Source of the DNA: Clostridiales bacterium
GTDB lineage: Bacteria; Bacillota; Clostridia; Lachnospirales; Lachnospiraceae
Assembly (NCBI GenBank): GCA_021203285.1
Contig: JAJQBM010000183.1
Location: 253 to 10,164 of the forward strand
DNA length: 9,912 bases
Direction of reading: 5' to 3'
Under the pieces are notes generated by a model, which did no database searches, was not told the DNA's origin, and worked only from the letters and a program-made list of their open reading frames with translations. Position numbers and translations under genes: made by a program. Positions 1 to 7,015 of this stretch are shown here, in pieces (within the stretch, counting starts at the first letter, position 1; the number at the start of each line of letters is the position of its first letter).

Positions 1-683
1 AGGATATTCTTGTCATCAACAAGCCGGCCGGTTTGCTCTCCCAGAAGGCAAAGGCGGGGGACGATTCCGCCAATGATCGCGTCATCGCGTATCTGCTGGA
101 GAGCGGACAGTTGACGAGGGAGGAACTGCGGACCTTCCGCCCGTCTGTCTGCAACCGTCTGGATCGAAACACGTCCGGCCTCCTGATCGCCGGAAAGACC
201 ATGCGCGGCCTGCAGGAGACGGCGGCGCAGTTGAGAAGCCGCTCGGTGAAAAAATATTACCACGCGCTGGTGTGGGGGACGATCACGGAACCGGAACATC
301 CGACTGCCTATCTTGTGAAGGATCACGGGACGAATCAGGTGAAGGTTTATACGGCGAAACCGGGCTCCGGCGGCGATCAGATCGAGACGGCTTACACACC
401 GATTGCATCCTACGGCAATGCGACACTGCTTGAGATTCACCTGATCACCGGGAAATCCCATCAGATCCGCGCGCATCTCGTCTCTGTCGGTCATCCCGTT
501 CTGGGGGATCCGAAATACGGCGATCCGGTGCGAAACCGGGAGCTTTTCCGGGCAGCCGGAGTGAAGCGTCAGCTCCTGCATGCCTGCCGGTTGGAGCTGC
601 CGGACGGGAGAGTATTTGAGTGTGATGATCCGGAGGAATTCGACAAAGCCGAACAGTGGCTGATGATATTTTACAGAGGATAA
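1..683 (+). CDS. RluA-family pseudouridine synthase, 5'-truncated by window edge
   Basis: Isomerises specific uridines in RNA (usually 23S rRNA) to pseudouridine. The reading frame is open from base 3 (codons for DILVINKPAGL) with no stop, so the gene starts upstream; 226 residues are visible, and the TTG at 33 is internal. The INKPAG strand is typical of the RluA catalytic domain. The catalytic-loop motif RLDRNTSG contains the presumed catalytic Asp, codon 162-164. Further family motifs are KKYYHALVWG, HQIRAHL and GDPKYG. Any N-terminal S4 domain would lie outside the window. It ends 4 nt before the phosphatase gene, suggesting co-transcription. The family is clear; the target uridine (RluA, RluC or RluD type) cannot be told, so no symbol is given. 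Confidence 0.93.
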   Translation, partial: DILVINKPAGLLSQKAKAGDDSANDRVIAYLLESGQLTREELRTFRPSVCNRLDRNTSGLLIAGKTMRGLQETAAQLRSRSVKKYYHALVWGTITEPEHPTAYLVKDHGTNQVKVYTAKPGSGGDQIETAYTPIASYGNATLLEIHLITGKSHQIRAHLVSVGHPVLGDPKYGDPVRNRELFRAAGVKRQLLHACRLELPDGRVFECDDPEEFDKAEQWLMIFYRG

Positions 684-687
684 CGAT

Positions 688-1380
688 ATGTATATTTATA
701 TAATGAGACACGGCGAAACCCACTGGAACAAAGCGGGGAAGATACAGGGCTCCTCCGACATCGAGCTGACCGATCTCGGGGTAGAGCTGGCGAAGCTCTC
801 GGCGGACGGTTTCGAGCGGGACGGCATTTGTTTTGACCGGATTTACACAAGCCCGTTGGTCCGTGCGGTGGAGACAGCAAAAATCGTCGCACAGAAAACG
901 CTGAACCCGGTGAAGGATGGCAGGACGGAGCGGGAGATCGTTGAAGGCGATTCGTTTCGGATTGATGACCGGCTTCGGGAGATGAGCTTCGGAAAATATG
1001 AGGGAATCCGCCTGAAGGATATCCGCGATCAGGATGAGAATATCGTCAACTGTTTTTCTCATCCGGGGCTGTACATAGCGGACGAGACCGGTGAATCCTA
1101 CGAGGAAGTTTTTGCGCGCATCGATGATTTTATGGAACATGAGCTGCGGCCGTTGGATGCGGATTCCACCGTGAATCATGTGTTGGTTCTCTGTCACGGC
1201 ACGGTGATTCGAACCTTCCTGAGTCGAATCGACGGCGTTGATCTGGAGAATTTCTGGAAGATTCGTCAGCCAAACTGCTGCATAAACAAGATTCAGCTGC
1301 AGGACGGGGTGTTTTCCTCGGTGCAGGAGAACATTCTTTACTATGAGTCAGAGGAGCTGACAAATCGGGGGATTTTGTAA
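688..1380 (+). CDS. Histidine phosphatase superfamily protein (phosphoglycerate mutase-like)
   Basis: A 230-residue cytosolic enzyme of the branch-1 histidine phosphatase superfamily. The MRHGET motif at residues 6-11 supplies Arg7 and the phospho-accepting His8. Arg59 in YTSPLVRA, Glu98 in LREMSFGKYEG and the second catalytic His170 in VLCHGTVIR complete the expected active site. These enzymes transfer or hydrolyse phosphate through phosphohistidine. The length fits GpmB/CobC-like phosphatases with a small insertion around residues 72-92. The ATG at 688 sits 7 nt after AGAGGA (675-680). It is packed between the pseudouridine synthase gene (4 nt) and recU (2 nt). No cobalamin or glycolysis genes are adjacent, so the substrate cannot be inferred; a broad-specificity phosphatase is as likely as a mutase. 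Confidence 0.9.
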   Translation: MYIYIMRHGETHWNKAGKIQGSSDIELTDLGVELAKLSADGFERDGICFDRIYTSPLVRAVETAKIVAQKTLNPVKDGRTEREIVEGDSFRIDDRLREMSFGKYEGIRLKDIRDQDENIVNCFSHPGLYIADETGESYEEVFARIDDFMEHELRPLDADSTVNHVLVLCHGTVIRTFLSRIDGVDLENFWKIRQPNCCINKIQLQDGVFSSVQENILYYESEELTNRGIL

Positions 1381-1382
1381 CG

Positions 1383-1922
1383 ATGGCGACATGGAATTCG
1401 AGGGGACTTCGGGGATCTACGCTGGAGGAATTTATCAACCGGACCAATGAAAAATATCTGGAGAGCGGGCTGGCTCTGATTCAGAAGATTCCGACGCCGA
1501 TCACGCCAATTCAGATCGAGAAGCCCAGCCGGCATATCACGCTGGCATATTTTGCCCAGAAGAGTACCGTGGACTACATCGGCGCCGTACAGGGAATACC
1601 GGTCTGCTTCGACGCAAAGGAATGTCAGACGGATACATTCCCGCTGCAGAATGTCCATGAGCATCAGGTGCGGTTCATGCGTGATTTTGAACAACAGCGC
1701 GGCGTCGCTTTTCTGATTCTGTTTTTCTCACATCGGGACGAGTTTTATTATCTTCGCTATGAGGAGCTGCAGCGCTTCTGGGACCGCAGCGTTTCCGGCG
1801 GACGAAAGAGCATTCGCCGGGAAGAGCTGGATGAAGGATTTTTCTTTCAGATGCACAGCGGCCTCATGGTCCCTTATCTGGAACCGCTGCAGAGAGATCT
1901 GGAACAGCGCGGGGAGGCATAG
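1383..1922 (+). CDS. recU: Holliday junction resolvase RecU
   Basis: Homodimeric nuclease that resolves four-way junctions during recombination and chromosome segregation in Firmicutes, replacing RuvC. The 179 residues align along the RecU fold: an N-terminal NSRG...TLEE segment, the stalk-region IPTPITPIQI (36-45), STVDYIG (61-67), CFDAKE (75-80), FPLQNVHEHQ (86-95) and the C-terminal FWDR...GGRKSIRREEL. Compared with the B. subtilis catalytic residues as I recall them (D88, E101, K103), the matching positions here are D64, D77 and K79, so one acidic ligand is Asp instead of Glu. It lacks the longer basic N-terminal tail of the Bacillus protein. ATG 1383 follows the previous stop by 2 nt and has only a weak G-rich SD (1367-1372), so translational coupling is likely. 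It is not beside a penicillin-binding protein gene as in Bacillus; the his promoter follows it. Confidence 0.93.
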   Translation: MATWNSRGLRGSTLEEFINRTNEKYLESGLALIQKIPTPITPIQIEKPSRHITLAYFAQKSTVDYIGAVQGIPVCFDAKECQTDTFPLQNVHEHQVRFMRDFEQQRGVAFLILFFSHRDEFYYLRYEELQRFWDRSVSGGRKSIRREELDEGFFFQMHSGLMVPYLEPLQRDLEQRGEA

Positions 1923-1972
1923 CGAACATGTGCGGAGTTTCCGGAAAATCGAAAAAATGAGTTGGGCAGGGC

Positions 1973-2001
1973 TTGACTTTCTGTTTCGCTCACATTATAA
2001 T
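1973..2001 (+). promoter_or_regulatory. Sigma-A-type promoter of the his operon
   Basis: TTGACT (-35, 1973-1978) and a perfect TATAAT (-10, 1996-2001) are separated by exactly 17 nt. Transcription should start near 2008, giving an ~80-nt leader before hisZ. It lies in the 164-nt gap between recU and hisZ, the only sizeable gap before the his genes. No convincing intrinsic terminator for the upstream transcript is seen in 1923-1972: there is a 10-bp palindrome TTTCCGGAAA there but no following T-run. Confidence 0.85.
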
Positions 2002-2014
2002 AGCGATGTTTCAC

Positions 2015-2032
2015 ATGCTATCATAGTAGCAT
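2015..2032 (+). promoter_or_regulatory. Palindromic candidate operator in the his leader
   Basis: The 18-bp sequence ATGCTATCATAGTAGCAT has perfect 6-bp arms (ATGCTA at 2015-2020, TAGCAT at 2027-2032) around a 6-nt centre. It starts about 7 nt after the inferred start of transcription, where a bound repressor could block initiation or early elongation. TrpR-family repressors bind palindromes of similar size, and TrpR-like regulators of his genes (HisR/YerC) are known in Firmicutes, so such a repressor is a reasonable guess. I cannot confirm the motif from memory. As RNA it would form only a weak hairpin without a T-run, so it is not a terminator. Confidence 0.5.
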
Positions 2033-2037
2033 ATTAG

Positions 2038-2053
2038 CAGACTAAAGTGTCTG
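2038..2053 (+). other. Small hairpin in the his leader
   Basis: CAGAC (2038-2042) and GTCTG (2049-2053) pair perfectly around a 6-nt loop in the hisZ 5' leader. It has no T-run and no alternative pairing partner that would suggest attenuation. It may be a 5'-end stabilising stem or chance. Confidence 0.3.
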
Positions 2054-2086
2054 GGCGGCAGGATCAGTCGGCAGACAGGAGGTTTT

Positions 2087-3274
2087 ATGGGAAATCAGTT
2101 ATTACACACGCCGGAGGGTGTGCGTGACATTTATAGTGACGAGTGTGAGAGAAAATCCATTCTGGAGAAAAAGATCAACACGATTTTAAAATCATTCGGT
2201 TATCATCTGATTCAGACGCCGACCTTTGAGTTTTTTGATATTTTCGGCAAGGAAATCGGCACAACGCCGTCGAAGGATCTGTATAAGTTTTTTGACCGGG
2301 AGGGAAACACGCTCGTTTTGAGGCCGGATATCACGCCCTCGATCGCCCGCTGCGCTTCCAAATATTACATGGAGGATGAGCTTCCGATCCGTTTTTGCTA
2401 TACCGGAAATACGTTTATCAATAACAGCAGCTATCAGGGGCTTTTGAAGGAGAGCACACAGTCCGGCGCGGAGTATATCGGGGACGCTTCCGTGGAGGCG
2501 GACGCCGAGATGATTGCCCTGACGGTTCAGCTTCTCCTCGACGCGGGACTGAAGGAGTTTCAGGTCAGTGTCGGCCATGTGGATTTTCTGAACGGTCTCT
2601 TTGAGGCGGCCAGTCTCGGTGAGGAGACGGAGAATCAGATTCGCGATCTGCTCCTGAACCGGAATTTTTACGGCGTGGAGGATATCATTGCCCATGCGGG
2701 ATTAAATGAGAACCTTACATGGCTGTTTGGGCTTTTAAAGGATGTGATGCTGACGAAGGTAAAGCTGCAGGAGGCCAGAACGAGGGCACAGGATTATCCG
2801 AAAATCGACTGGGCGCTTCAAAGGCTGGAACAGTTGGAGGATCTGCTGCGCATTTATAAAGTGGAGCAATATGTCTTTTATGAGGTGGCGATGGTGTCCG
2901 GTCTGCATTACTATACCGGCATTATCTTTTCCGGCTACACCTTCGGAAGCGGGGAGGTCGTTGTGCGGGGCGGACGTTACGATCATCTCCTCCGCCATTT
3001 CGGAAAGGACGCGCCGGCCATCGGCTTTGCGGTCACGATCGAGAAGCTGATGAACGCTCTGCAGCGCCAGAATATCCGGATTCCGTTGGAAAACCGGGCC
3101 AAGTGGTTTGTCTATACGCCGGAACGCCATACGGACGCGATACGTGATGCGATCGTGCTTCGGCGGGAGGGGGAGAATGTGGAGATGATGCCCATCACGG
3201 AGACAAATACGGAGGAAACTTATCGCCGGTACGCGGAGCAGTTTCATGTGCAGGATATTGTGTTTTATCTGTAA
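2087..3274 (+). CDS. hisZ: ATP phosphoribosyltransferase regulatory subunit HisZ
   Basis: A histidyl-tRNA-synthetase paralogue without aminoacylation function that assembles with short HisG to form active, histidine-feedback-regulated ATP phosphoribosyltransferase, the first step of histidine synthesis. The 395 residues show a class II synthetase catalytic fold: TPEGVRDIY (8-16), RPDIT (79-83), a motif-2-like segment (102-132) reading STQSGAEYIG where HisZ proteins diverge from HisS, LHYYTG (273-278), and the motif-3 region GGRYD...AIGFAV (295-316). It lacks the ~100-residue HisS anticodon-binding domain, ending after a short tail at 340-395. The adjacent short-form HisG confirms HisZ over HisS. 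ATG 2087 has a strong AGGAGG at 2077-2082, only 4 nt upstream. It is the first gene of the his operon, 35 nt before hisG. Confidence 0.96.
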   Translation: MGNQLLHTPEGVRDIYSDECERKSILEKKINTILKSFGYHLIQTPTFEFFDIFGKEIGTTPSKDLYKFFDREGNTLVLRPDITPSIARCASKYYMEDELPIRFCYTGNTFINNSSYQGLLKESTQSGAEYIGDASVEADAEMIALTVQLLLDAGLKEFQVSVGHVDFLNGLFEAASLGEETENQIRDLLLNRNFYGVEDIIAHAGLNENLTWLFGLLKDVMLTKVKLQEARTRAQDYPKIDWALQRLEQLEDLLRIYKVEQYVFYEVAMVSGLHYYTGIIFSGYTFGSGEVVVRGGRYDHLLRHFGKDAPAIGFAVTIEKLMNALQRQNIRIPLENRAKWFVYTPERHTDAIRDAIVLRREGENVEMMPITETNTEETYRRYAEQFHVQDIVFYL

Positions 3275-3287
3275 CAACAGAAGAGAG

Positions 3288-3293
3288 AAAGGA
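3288..3293 (+). promoter_or_regulatory. Distant ribosome binding site for hisG
   Basis: AAAGGA is the only SD-like sequence before the hisG ATG at 3310 and lies 16 nt away, much further than the usual 5-10 nt. The intervening bases are A/T rich and no in-frame start codon lies closer. Translation may therefore be weak or depend on ribosomes finishing hisZ. Confidence 0.4.
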
Positions 3294-3309
3294 TAAATCA
3301 GAAAATAAT

Positions 3310-3966
3310 ATGCGTTATTTGACGTTTGCATTGGGAAAAGGCCGTCTCGCGAAAACATCCCTGAAAATGTTTGAGGAGGTCGGCATTACCTGTGAGGAAA
3401 TGAAGGACAAGGATACCCGCAGGCTGATCTTTGTCAATGAGGAGCTGAAGCTTCGCTTCTTTCTGGCGAAAGGACCGGATGTCCCGACCTATGTGGAGTA
3501 CGGGGCGGCGGATATCGGCATCGTCGGCCGGGATACGATTCTGGAGGAAGGGCGGAATATCTACGAGGTTCTCGACCTCGGATTCGGTGCCTGCCGGATG
3601 TGTGTCTGCGGGCCGGAGTCATCGCGGGAGCTGCTGCGGCACCACGAGCAGATTCGGGTGGCAACCAAATATCCGCGGATTGCAAAGGACTATTTTTATA
3701 ACAAAAAGCATCAGACTGTTGAGATCATCAAGCTGAACGGCTCGGTAGAGCTGGGAGCCATTGTGGGTCTGGCGGATGTGATCGTGGATATCGTGGAGAC
3801 CGGTTCCACCTTAAAGGAAAACGGGCTGGTCGTGCTGGAGGAGGTTTGTCCCCTCACGGCGCGGATGGTGGTCAATCCGGTGAGCATGAAGCTGGAGCAG
3901 GAGCGCATCCAGAGGCTGATCACGGATCTGCGCGGCCTGATCGTGAAAGACCACGGCCCGGTGTAA
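3310..3966 (+). CDS. hisG: ATP phosphoribosyltransferase catalytic subunit, short form
   Basis: Condenses ATP with PRPP to give N1-(5-phosphoribosyl)-ATP, the committed step of histidine biosynthesis. The 218 residues match the short HisG class, which lacks the C-terminal ACT-like regulatory domain and needs HisZ. The start MRYLTFALGKGRLAK is typical of the family. GAADIGIVGRD (65-75) belongs to the first periplasmic-binding-like lobe, and the PRPP loop DIVETGSTLKENGL is at 160-173. The start is fixed by this conserved N terminus, although the SD is unusually far away. It sits 35 nt after hisZ and 51 nt before hisD. Feedback by histidine would act through HisZ. Confidence 0.97.
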   Translation: MRYLTFALGKGRLAKTSLKMFEEVGITCEEMKDKDTRRLIFVNEELKLRFFLAKGPDVPTYVEYGAADIGIVGRDTILEEGRNIYEVLDLGFGACRMCVCGPESSRELLRHHEQIRVATKYPRIAKDYFYNKKHQTVEIIKLNGSVELGAIVGLADVIVDIVETGSTLKENGLVVLEEVCPLTARMVVNPVSMKLEQERIQRLITDLRGLIVKDHGPV

Positions 3967-4017
3967 AGACAGATATAGCTGCAAACAGAAATCATTTATA
4001 CGGAAGGAATTATAATC

Positions 4018-5328
4018 ATGCGTACTTTGCAACTGACGCGCGATACGATCAGCAGCCTTTTAGCGGATCTGTTGAAGCGCAGTCCGAATAATTATTCAGA
4101 ATATGAGGCAAGTGTAAACGCGATTATCGCGGATGTGAGAGAGCGGCGGGATGAGGCAGTGTTTGACTACACGGAGCGCTTCGACGGCGCAAAGCTGACT
4201 GCGGAGACGGTGGAGATAACGCAGGCGGAGATGGATGAGGCATACGCCGCGGTTGATCCGGCGCTCCTTGATGTAATTCGGAAGGCAAAAGAAAACATCC
4301 GGACTTATCATGAAAAACAACGCCAATACAGTTGGTTTGACAGCACGATTCCGGGGACGATGCTCGGGCAGAAGGTGACCCCGATCGCGAAGGCCGGCGT
4401 CTATGTTCCGGGCGGCAATGCGGTTTATCCGTCGTCCGTGCTGATGAATATTATTCCTGCCCGTGTGGCCGGTGTGGAGGAGATCATCATGACGACGCCA
4501 TGCGGGCGGGACGGCAAAGTGAATCCCGCGACACTGGTAGCGGCGCGGGAAGCCGGTGTCGACCGTGTGTTCAAGGTGGGCGGCGCGCAGGCGATCGCGG
4601 CCATGGCATTTGGAACAGAGAGCATTCCGAAGGTGGATAAGATCGTCGGACCCGGCAATATCTATGTGGCACTGGCGAAGAAGGCGGTCTTCGGTTATGT
4701 GAGCATCGATTCCATCGCCGGACCCAGCGAGATTCTGGTGCTCGCGGATGAAACGGCAAAACCGCGCTATGTGGCGGCGGATCTTCTGTCGCAGGCGGAA
4801 CATGATGAGCTGGCGTCCACGATTCTGATCACGACGAGCGAGACGCTTGCGAAGCAGGTTTCCGGGGAGGTTGACCGTTTTCTTGCGAAGCTGTCCCGAA
4901 AGGCGATCATTGAGAAGTCTTTGGAAAATTACGGGTATATTCTGATTGTGCCGGATCTGGACACGGCGATTGAAACGGTCAACGAGATCGCGTCGGAGCA
5001 TCTGGAAATTGTCACGGCCAATGCGTTTGAGGTGATGACCAAAGTTAAAAATGCCGGAGCCATTTTCATCGGGGAGTATTCCAGTGAGCCGCTGGGTGAT
5101 TATTTTGCGGGGCCGAACCATGTTCTGCCGACTAACGGGACAGCGCGGTTTTTCTCGCCGCTGTCGGTGGATGATTTCATCAAAAAATCCAGCATTATTT
5201 CCTATTCACGGGAGGCGCTTCAGGGTGTATACAAAGATATCGCACAGTTCGCGCAGTGCGAGCAGCTTACCGCACATGCAAATTCCGTGCTGGTGCGCTT
5301 TGAGGATGAGAAATGTGACGGACGGTAA
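4018..5328 (+). CDS. hisD: Histidinol dehydrogenase
   Basis: Zinc enzyme carrying out the last two NAD-dependent oxidations, L-histidinol to histidinal to histidine. The 436 residues match the usual length. All key residues are visible: zinc ligands Gln259 and His262 in LLSQAEHDE, Asp361 in LGDYFAGPNHVLPT and His420 in LTAHANSV; catalytic Glu327-His328 in IASEHLEI; and His368 in the GPNH motif. KAGVYVPGG (125-133) and KIVGPGNIYV (208-217) are also characteristic. ATG 4018 has AGGA at 4005-4008, a 9-nt spacing. It follows hisG after 51 nt with nothing notable between, and precedes hisB by 37 nt. Nothing suggests a non-biosynthetic HisD paralogue. Confidence 0.98.
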   Translation: MRTLQLTRDTISSLLADLLKRSPNNYSEYEASVNAIIADVRERRDEAVFDYTERFDGAKLTAETVEITQAEMDEAYAAVDPALLDVIRKAKENIRTYHEKQRQYSWFDSTIPGTMLGQKVTPIAKAGVYVPGGNAVYPSSVLMNIIPARVAGVEEIIMTTPCGRDGKVNPATLVAAREAGVDRVFKVGGAQAIAAMAFGTESIPKVDKIVGPGNIYVALAKKAVFGYVSIDSIAGPSEILVLADETAKPRYVAADLLSQAEHDELASTILITTSETLAKQVSGEVDRFLAKLSRKAIIEKSLENYGYILIVPDLDTAIETVNEIASEHLEIVTANAFEVMTKVKNAGAIFIGEYSSEPLGDYFAGPNHVLPTNGTARFFSPLSVDDFIKKSSIISYSREALQGVYKDIAQFAQCEQLTAHANSVLVRFEDEKCDGR

Positions 5329-5349
5329 CAGGAAGGACAGAAAAAGAAA

Positions 5350-5354
5350 AGGAG
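5350..5354 (+). promoter_or_regulatory. Ribosome binding site that fixes the hisB start
   Basis: AGGAG (within AAAAGGAG, 5347-5354) lies 11 nt before ATG 5366. The hisB frame stays open upstream across the end of hisD to about 5051, but only the 5366 start has an SD and leaves the conserved IGPD N terminus intact. The upstream extension is therefore not part of the protein. Confidence 0.6.
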
Positions 5355-5365
5355 CGACTGCGGGT

Positions 5366-5953
5366 ATGGACAGAATTGCAAACGTAAAGAGAAAGACGAA
5401 TGAGATAGATATCGGCCTGACGCTCAATCTGGACGGGCGCGGAAAGCAGACGATTGCGACGGGCATCGGTTTTTTTGACCATATGCTATCCGGTTTTGCA
5501 AGGCATGGATTTTTTGATCTGGAGGTTCGTGTAAAGGGCGATCTGGAAGTGGATTGCCATCACACGGTCGAGGATACCGGCATTGTTCTGGGCACGGCCA
5601 TCCGCGAGACGATCGGGGACAAGAAGGGGATCCGCCGCTTCGGGAGTATGATTCTTCCCATGGATGAGACGCTCGCACTGGCTGCCATCGACCTGTCCGG
5701 CCGCCCTTATTTCGTGATGGACGCCGATTTCCCCACGGAAAAAGTGGGGGATATGGATACGGAGATGGTGCGTGAGTTTTTCTACGCCGTCTCTTACGCC
5801 GCGGGGATGAATCTCCACCTGAAAATTTTATCCGGATACAACAGCCACCACATGATCGAGGCGCTGTTTAAGGCGTTCGGAAAGGCGTTGGATGAGGCAT
5901 CATCGTTTGACCCGCGCATCACGGATGTATTATCGACGAAAGGCAGTTTGTAG
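5366..5953 (+). CDS. hisB: Imidazoleglycerol-phosphate dehydratase
   Basis: Manganese-dependent dehydration of imidazole glycerol phosphate to imidazole acetol phosphate, the sixth step of histidine synthesis. The 195 residues are the standard length for the monofunctional enzyme, with no N-terminal HAD histidinol-phosphatase domain as in E. coli HisB. The paired metal-binding motifs are present: FFDHML (36-41), DCHHTVED (63-70) and NSHHMIEA (159-166). The C-terminal [14 protein letters not shown] is typical. It starts 37 nt after hisD and ends 2 nt before hisI, so the two are probably translationally coupled. Since HisB is monofunctional, histidinol phosphatase must be encoded by another gene. 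Confidence 0.97.
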   Translation: MDRIANVKRKTNEIDIGLTLNLDGRGKQTIATGIGFFDHMLSGFARHGFFDLEVRVKGDLEVDCHHTVEDTGIVLGTAIRETIGDKKGIRRFGSMILPMDETLALAAIDLSGRPYFVMDADFPTEKVGDMDTEMVREFFYAVSYAAGMNLHLKILSGYNSHHMIEALFKAFGKALDEASSFDPRITDVLSTKGSL

Positions 5954-5955
5954 GT

Positions 5956-6333
5956 ATGGAAAACAGAACAGAACTCAAAGCCGCCATGGATTGGACATCC
6001 CTGAAGCGGAACGCGGATGATATGATACCGGTCGTTGTGCAGGATTACGAGACGGACGAGGTTCTCATGCTGGCTTATATGGATGAGGAAGCCTATCACT
6101 ACACGCTGCAGACCGGAAGAATGGCCTATCACAGCAGAAGCCGCAACGAGCTGTGGGTGAAGGGGCTGACATCCGGGCATTTCCAGTATGTAAAATCGTT
6201 AAAGATCGACTGCGACAGGGATACGATCCTTGCGAAAGTTATTCAGGTCGGTGCGGCCTGCCATACCGGAAACCACAGCTGCTTTTATACGGAGCTTGCA
6301 TGGGAGAAAACAGATGCAGATGATCTTTTTTGA
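5956..6333 (+). CDS. hisI: Phosphoribosyl-AMP cyclohydrolase (HisI domain only)
   Basis: Zinc and magnesium dependent opening of the adenine ring of phosphoribosyl-AMP, the third step of histidine synthesis. Its 125 residues contain the complete cyclohydrolase domain: [11 protein letters not shown] (36-46), [11 protein letters not shown] (60-70), the acidic DCDRD (85-89), and zinc cysteines Cys86, Cys102 and Cys109 in CDRD...CHTGNHSC. The cysteine spacing (16 and 7) fits the archetypal enzyme. The protein ends just after the zinc site, so the HisE pyrophosphohydrolase domain fused in many bacteria is missing. The SD is poor and the gap to hisB is 2 nt, pointing to coupling. The HAD gene starts inside its last 20 nt. 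Confidence 0.97.
   Translation: MENRTELKAAMDWTSLKRNADDMIPVVVQDYETDEVLMLAYMDEEAYHYTLQTGRMAYHSRSRNELWVKGLTSGHFQYVKSLKIDCDRDTILAKVIQVGAACHTGNHSCFYTELAWEKTDADDLF
6302..6306 (+). promoter_or_regulatory. Ribosome binding site of the HAD gene inside hisI
   Basis: GGGAG ends 7 nt before ATG 6314, ideal spacing, and lies within the hisI coding sequence. It favours 6314 over the second ATG at 6320 and over the open-frame extension that begins at 6230, which would place 28 uncharacteristic residues before the HAD fold. Confidence 0.6.
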
Positions 6334-7012
6334 TATGGACGGGACGCTGCTTCCCATGGATCAGGATAAATTTACAAACGGATATTTTAAATTTCTGGCG
6401 CAGAAAATGGCGCCGCACGGTTATGAGCCGAAGAAGCTGATCGAGTCTGTCTGGGCAGGGACGAAAGCGATGATTGTAAACGATGGGAGCTGTACGAACG
6501 ACAAAGTTTTCTGGCGTACCTTCGCCTCTATCTACGGCGAGGACTCTCTGAAGGATTATGATGTTTTTGAGGAATTCTACCGGGTGGAGTTTCAGCAGGC
6601 GAAAATGTTCTGCGGCTATAATCCGCAGGCGGCAGGAGCCGTATATGCGGCGAAAAAGGTCGGATACCGCGTGGCGCTTGCCACGAATCCGCTGTTTCCG
6701 GCGATCGCCACAGAGAGCCGCATCCGCTGGGCGGGTCTGGAGCCGGACGACTTCGAGCGGTATACGACATACGAGAATATCAGTTACTGCAAGCCGAATC
6801 TGTCCTACTATCTGGAGGTGGCACGGCATCTGGGCGTCGCGCCCGAAGAGTGCCTGATGGTCGGCAATGATGTCGGGGAAGACATGGTCGCCCGTGAGAC
6901 CGGAATGGAGGTCTTTCTTCTCACGGACTGCCTGTTAAACCGGGAAAATAAAAACATTTCCGATTATCCGCAGGGCGGGTTTTCAAATTTATCTGATTTC
7001 CTCGGGATATAA
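6314..7012 (+). CDS. HAD-superfamily hydrolase (phosphatase), overlaps hisI
   Basis: A 232-residue soluble haloacid-dehalogenase-type phosphatase. Motif I is FFDMDGT with nucleophile Asp7 and general acid Asp9; motif II is ATNP with Thr124; motif III is Lys160 in YCKPN; motif IV is VGNDVGED with Asp186 and Asp190. The ~100-residue helical segment between motifs I and II is a C1-type cap, as in phosphoglycolate phosphatase-like proteins. Its start overlaps hisI by 20 nt, so it is very likely co-expressed with the his genes. That makes a role in the pathway (histidinol phosphate is the one phosphatase substrate) possible, but I see no sequence feature tying it to histidinol phosphate, and clostridial histidinol phosphatases are usually PHP-type. 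A house-cleaning phosphatase is equally possible. Function beyond 'HAD phosphatase' is inference. Confidence 0.9.
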   Translation: MQMIFFDMDGTLLPMDQDKFTNGYFKFLAQKMAPHGYEPKKLIESVWAGTKAMIVNDGSCTNDKVFWRTFASIYGEDSLKDYDVFEEFYRVEFQQAKMFCGYNPQAAGAVYAAKKVGYRVALATNPLFPAIATESRIRWAGLEPDDFERYTTYENISYCKPNLSYYLEVARHLGVAPEECLMVGNDVGEDMVARETGMEVFLLTDCLLNRENKNISDYPQGGFSNLSDFLGI

Positions 7013-7015
7013 TTT

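Noticed and set aside
33..35. TTG as the start of the pseudouridine synthase
   Set aside because: The same frame is open to the window edge and encodes the conserved INKPAG strand before this codon, so the real start is upstream.
445..1197. Antisense open frame (250 residues) opposite the phosphatase gene
   Set aside because: It overlaps two well-supported + strand genes, and its residue content is typical of antisense artefacts.
1939..1972. Palindrome TTTCCGGAAA and nearby hairpin as the recU terminator
   Set aside because: The stem is short and A residues, not T, follow on the + strand.
2006..2026. Short open frame (ATG TTT CAC ATG ...) as a his attenuator leader peptide
   Set aside because: It begins at or before the likely transcription start, has no SD, contains a single His and is not followed by an attenuator.
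1759..2037. 92-residue open frame overlapping the end of recU and the his promoter
   Set aside because: It is an out-of-frame shadow of recU that runs through the promoter and lacks an SD or a recognisable domain.
2002..2086. His T-box in the hisZ leader
   Set aside because: The leader is only ~80 nt and contains no GGTGGNACC motif and no terminator.
4096..5121. Long antisense open frame (341 residues) opposite hisD
   Set aside because: It is the complement of a fully conserved hisD, Arg/His/Ile-rich with no domain, as expected of an antisense shadow in GC-rich sequence.
5051..5365. N-terminal extension of hisB (105 residues)
   Set aside because: It overlaps hisD out of frame; the IGPD family starts at about ATG 5366, which has an SD.
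6230..6313. 28-residue N-terminal extension of the HAD protein
   Set aside because: It lies inside hisI and places unrelated residues before the FFDMDGT motif, while ATG 6314 has an ideally spaced GGGAG.
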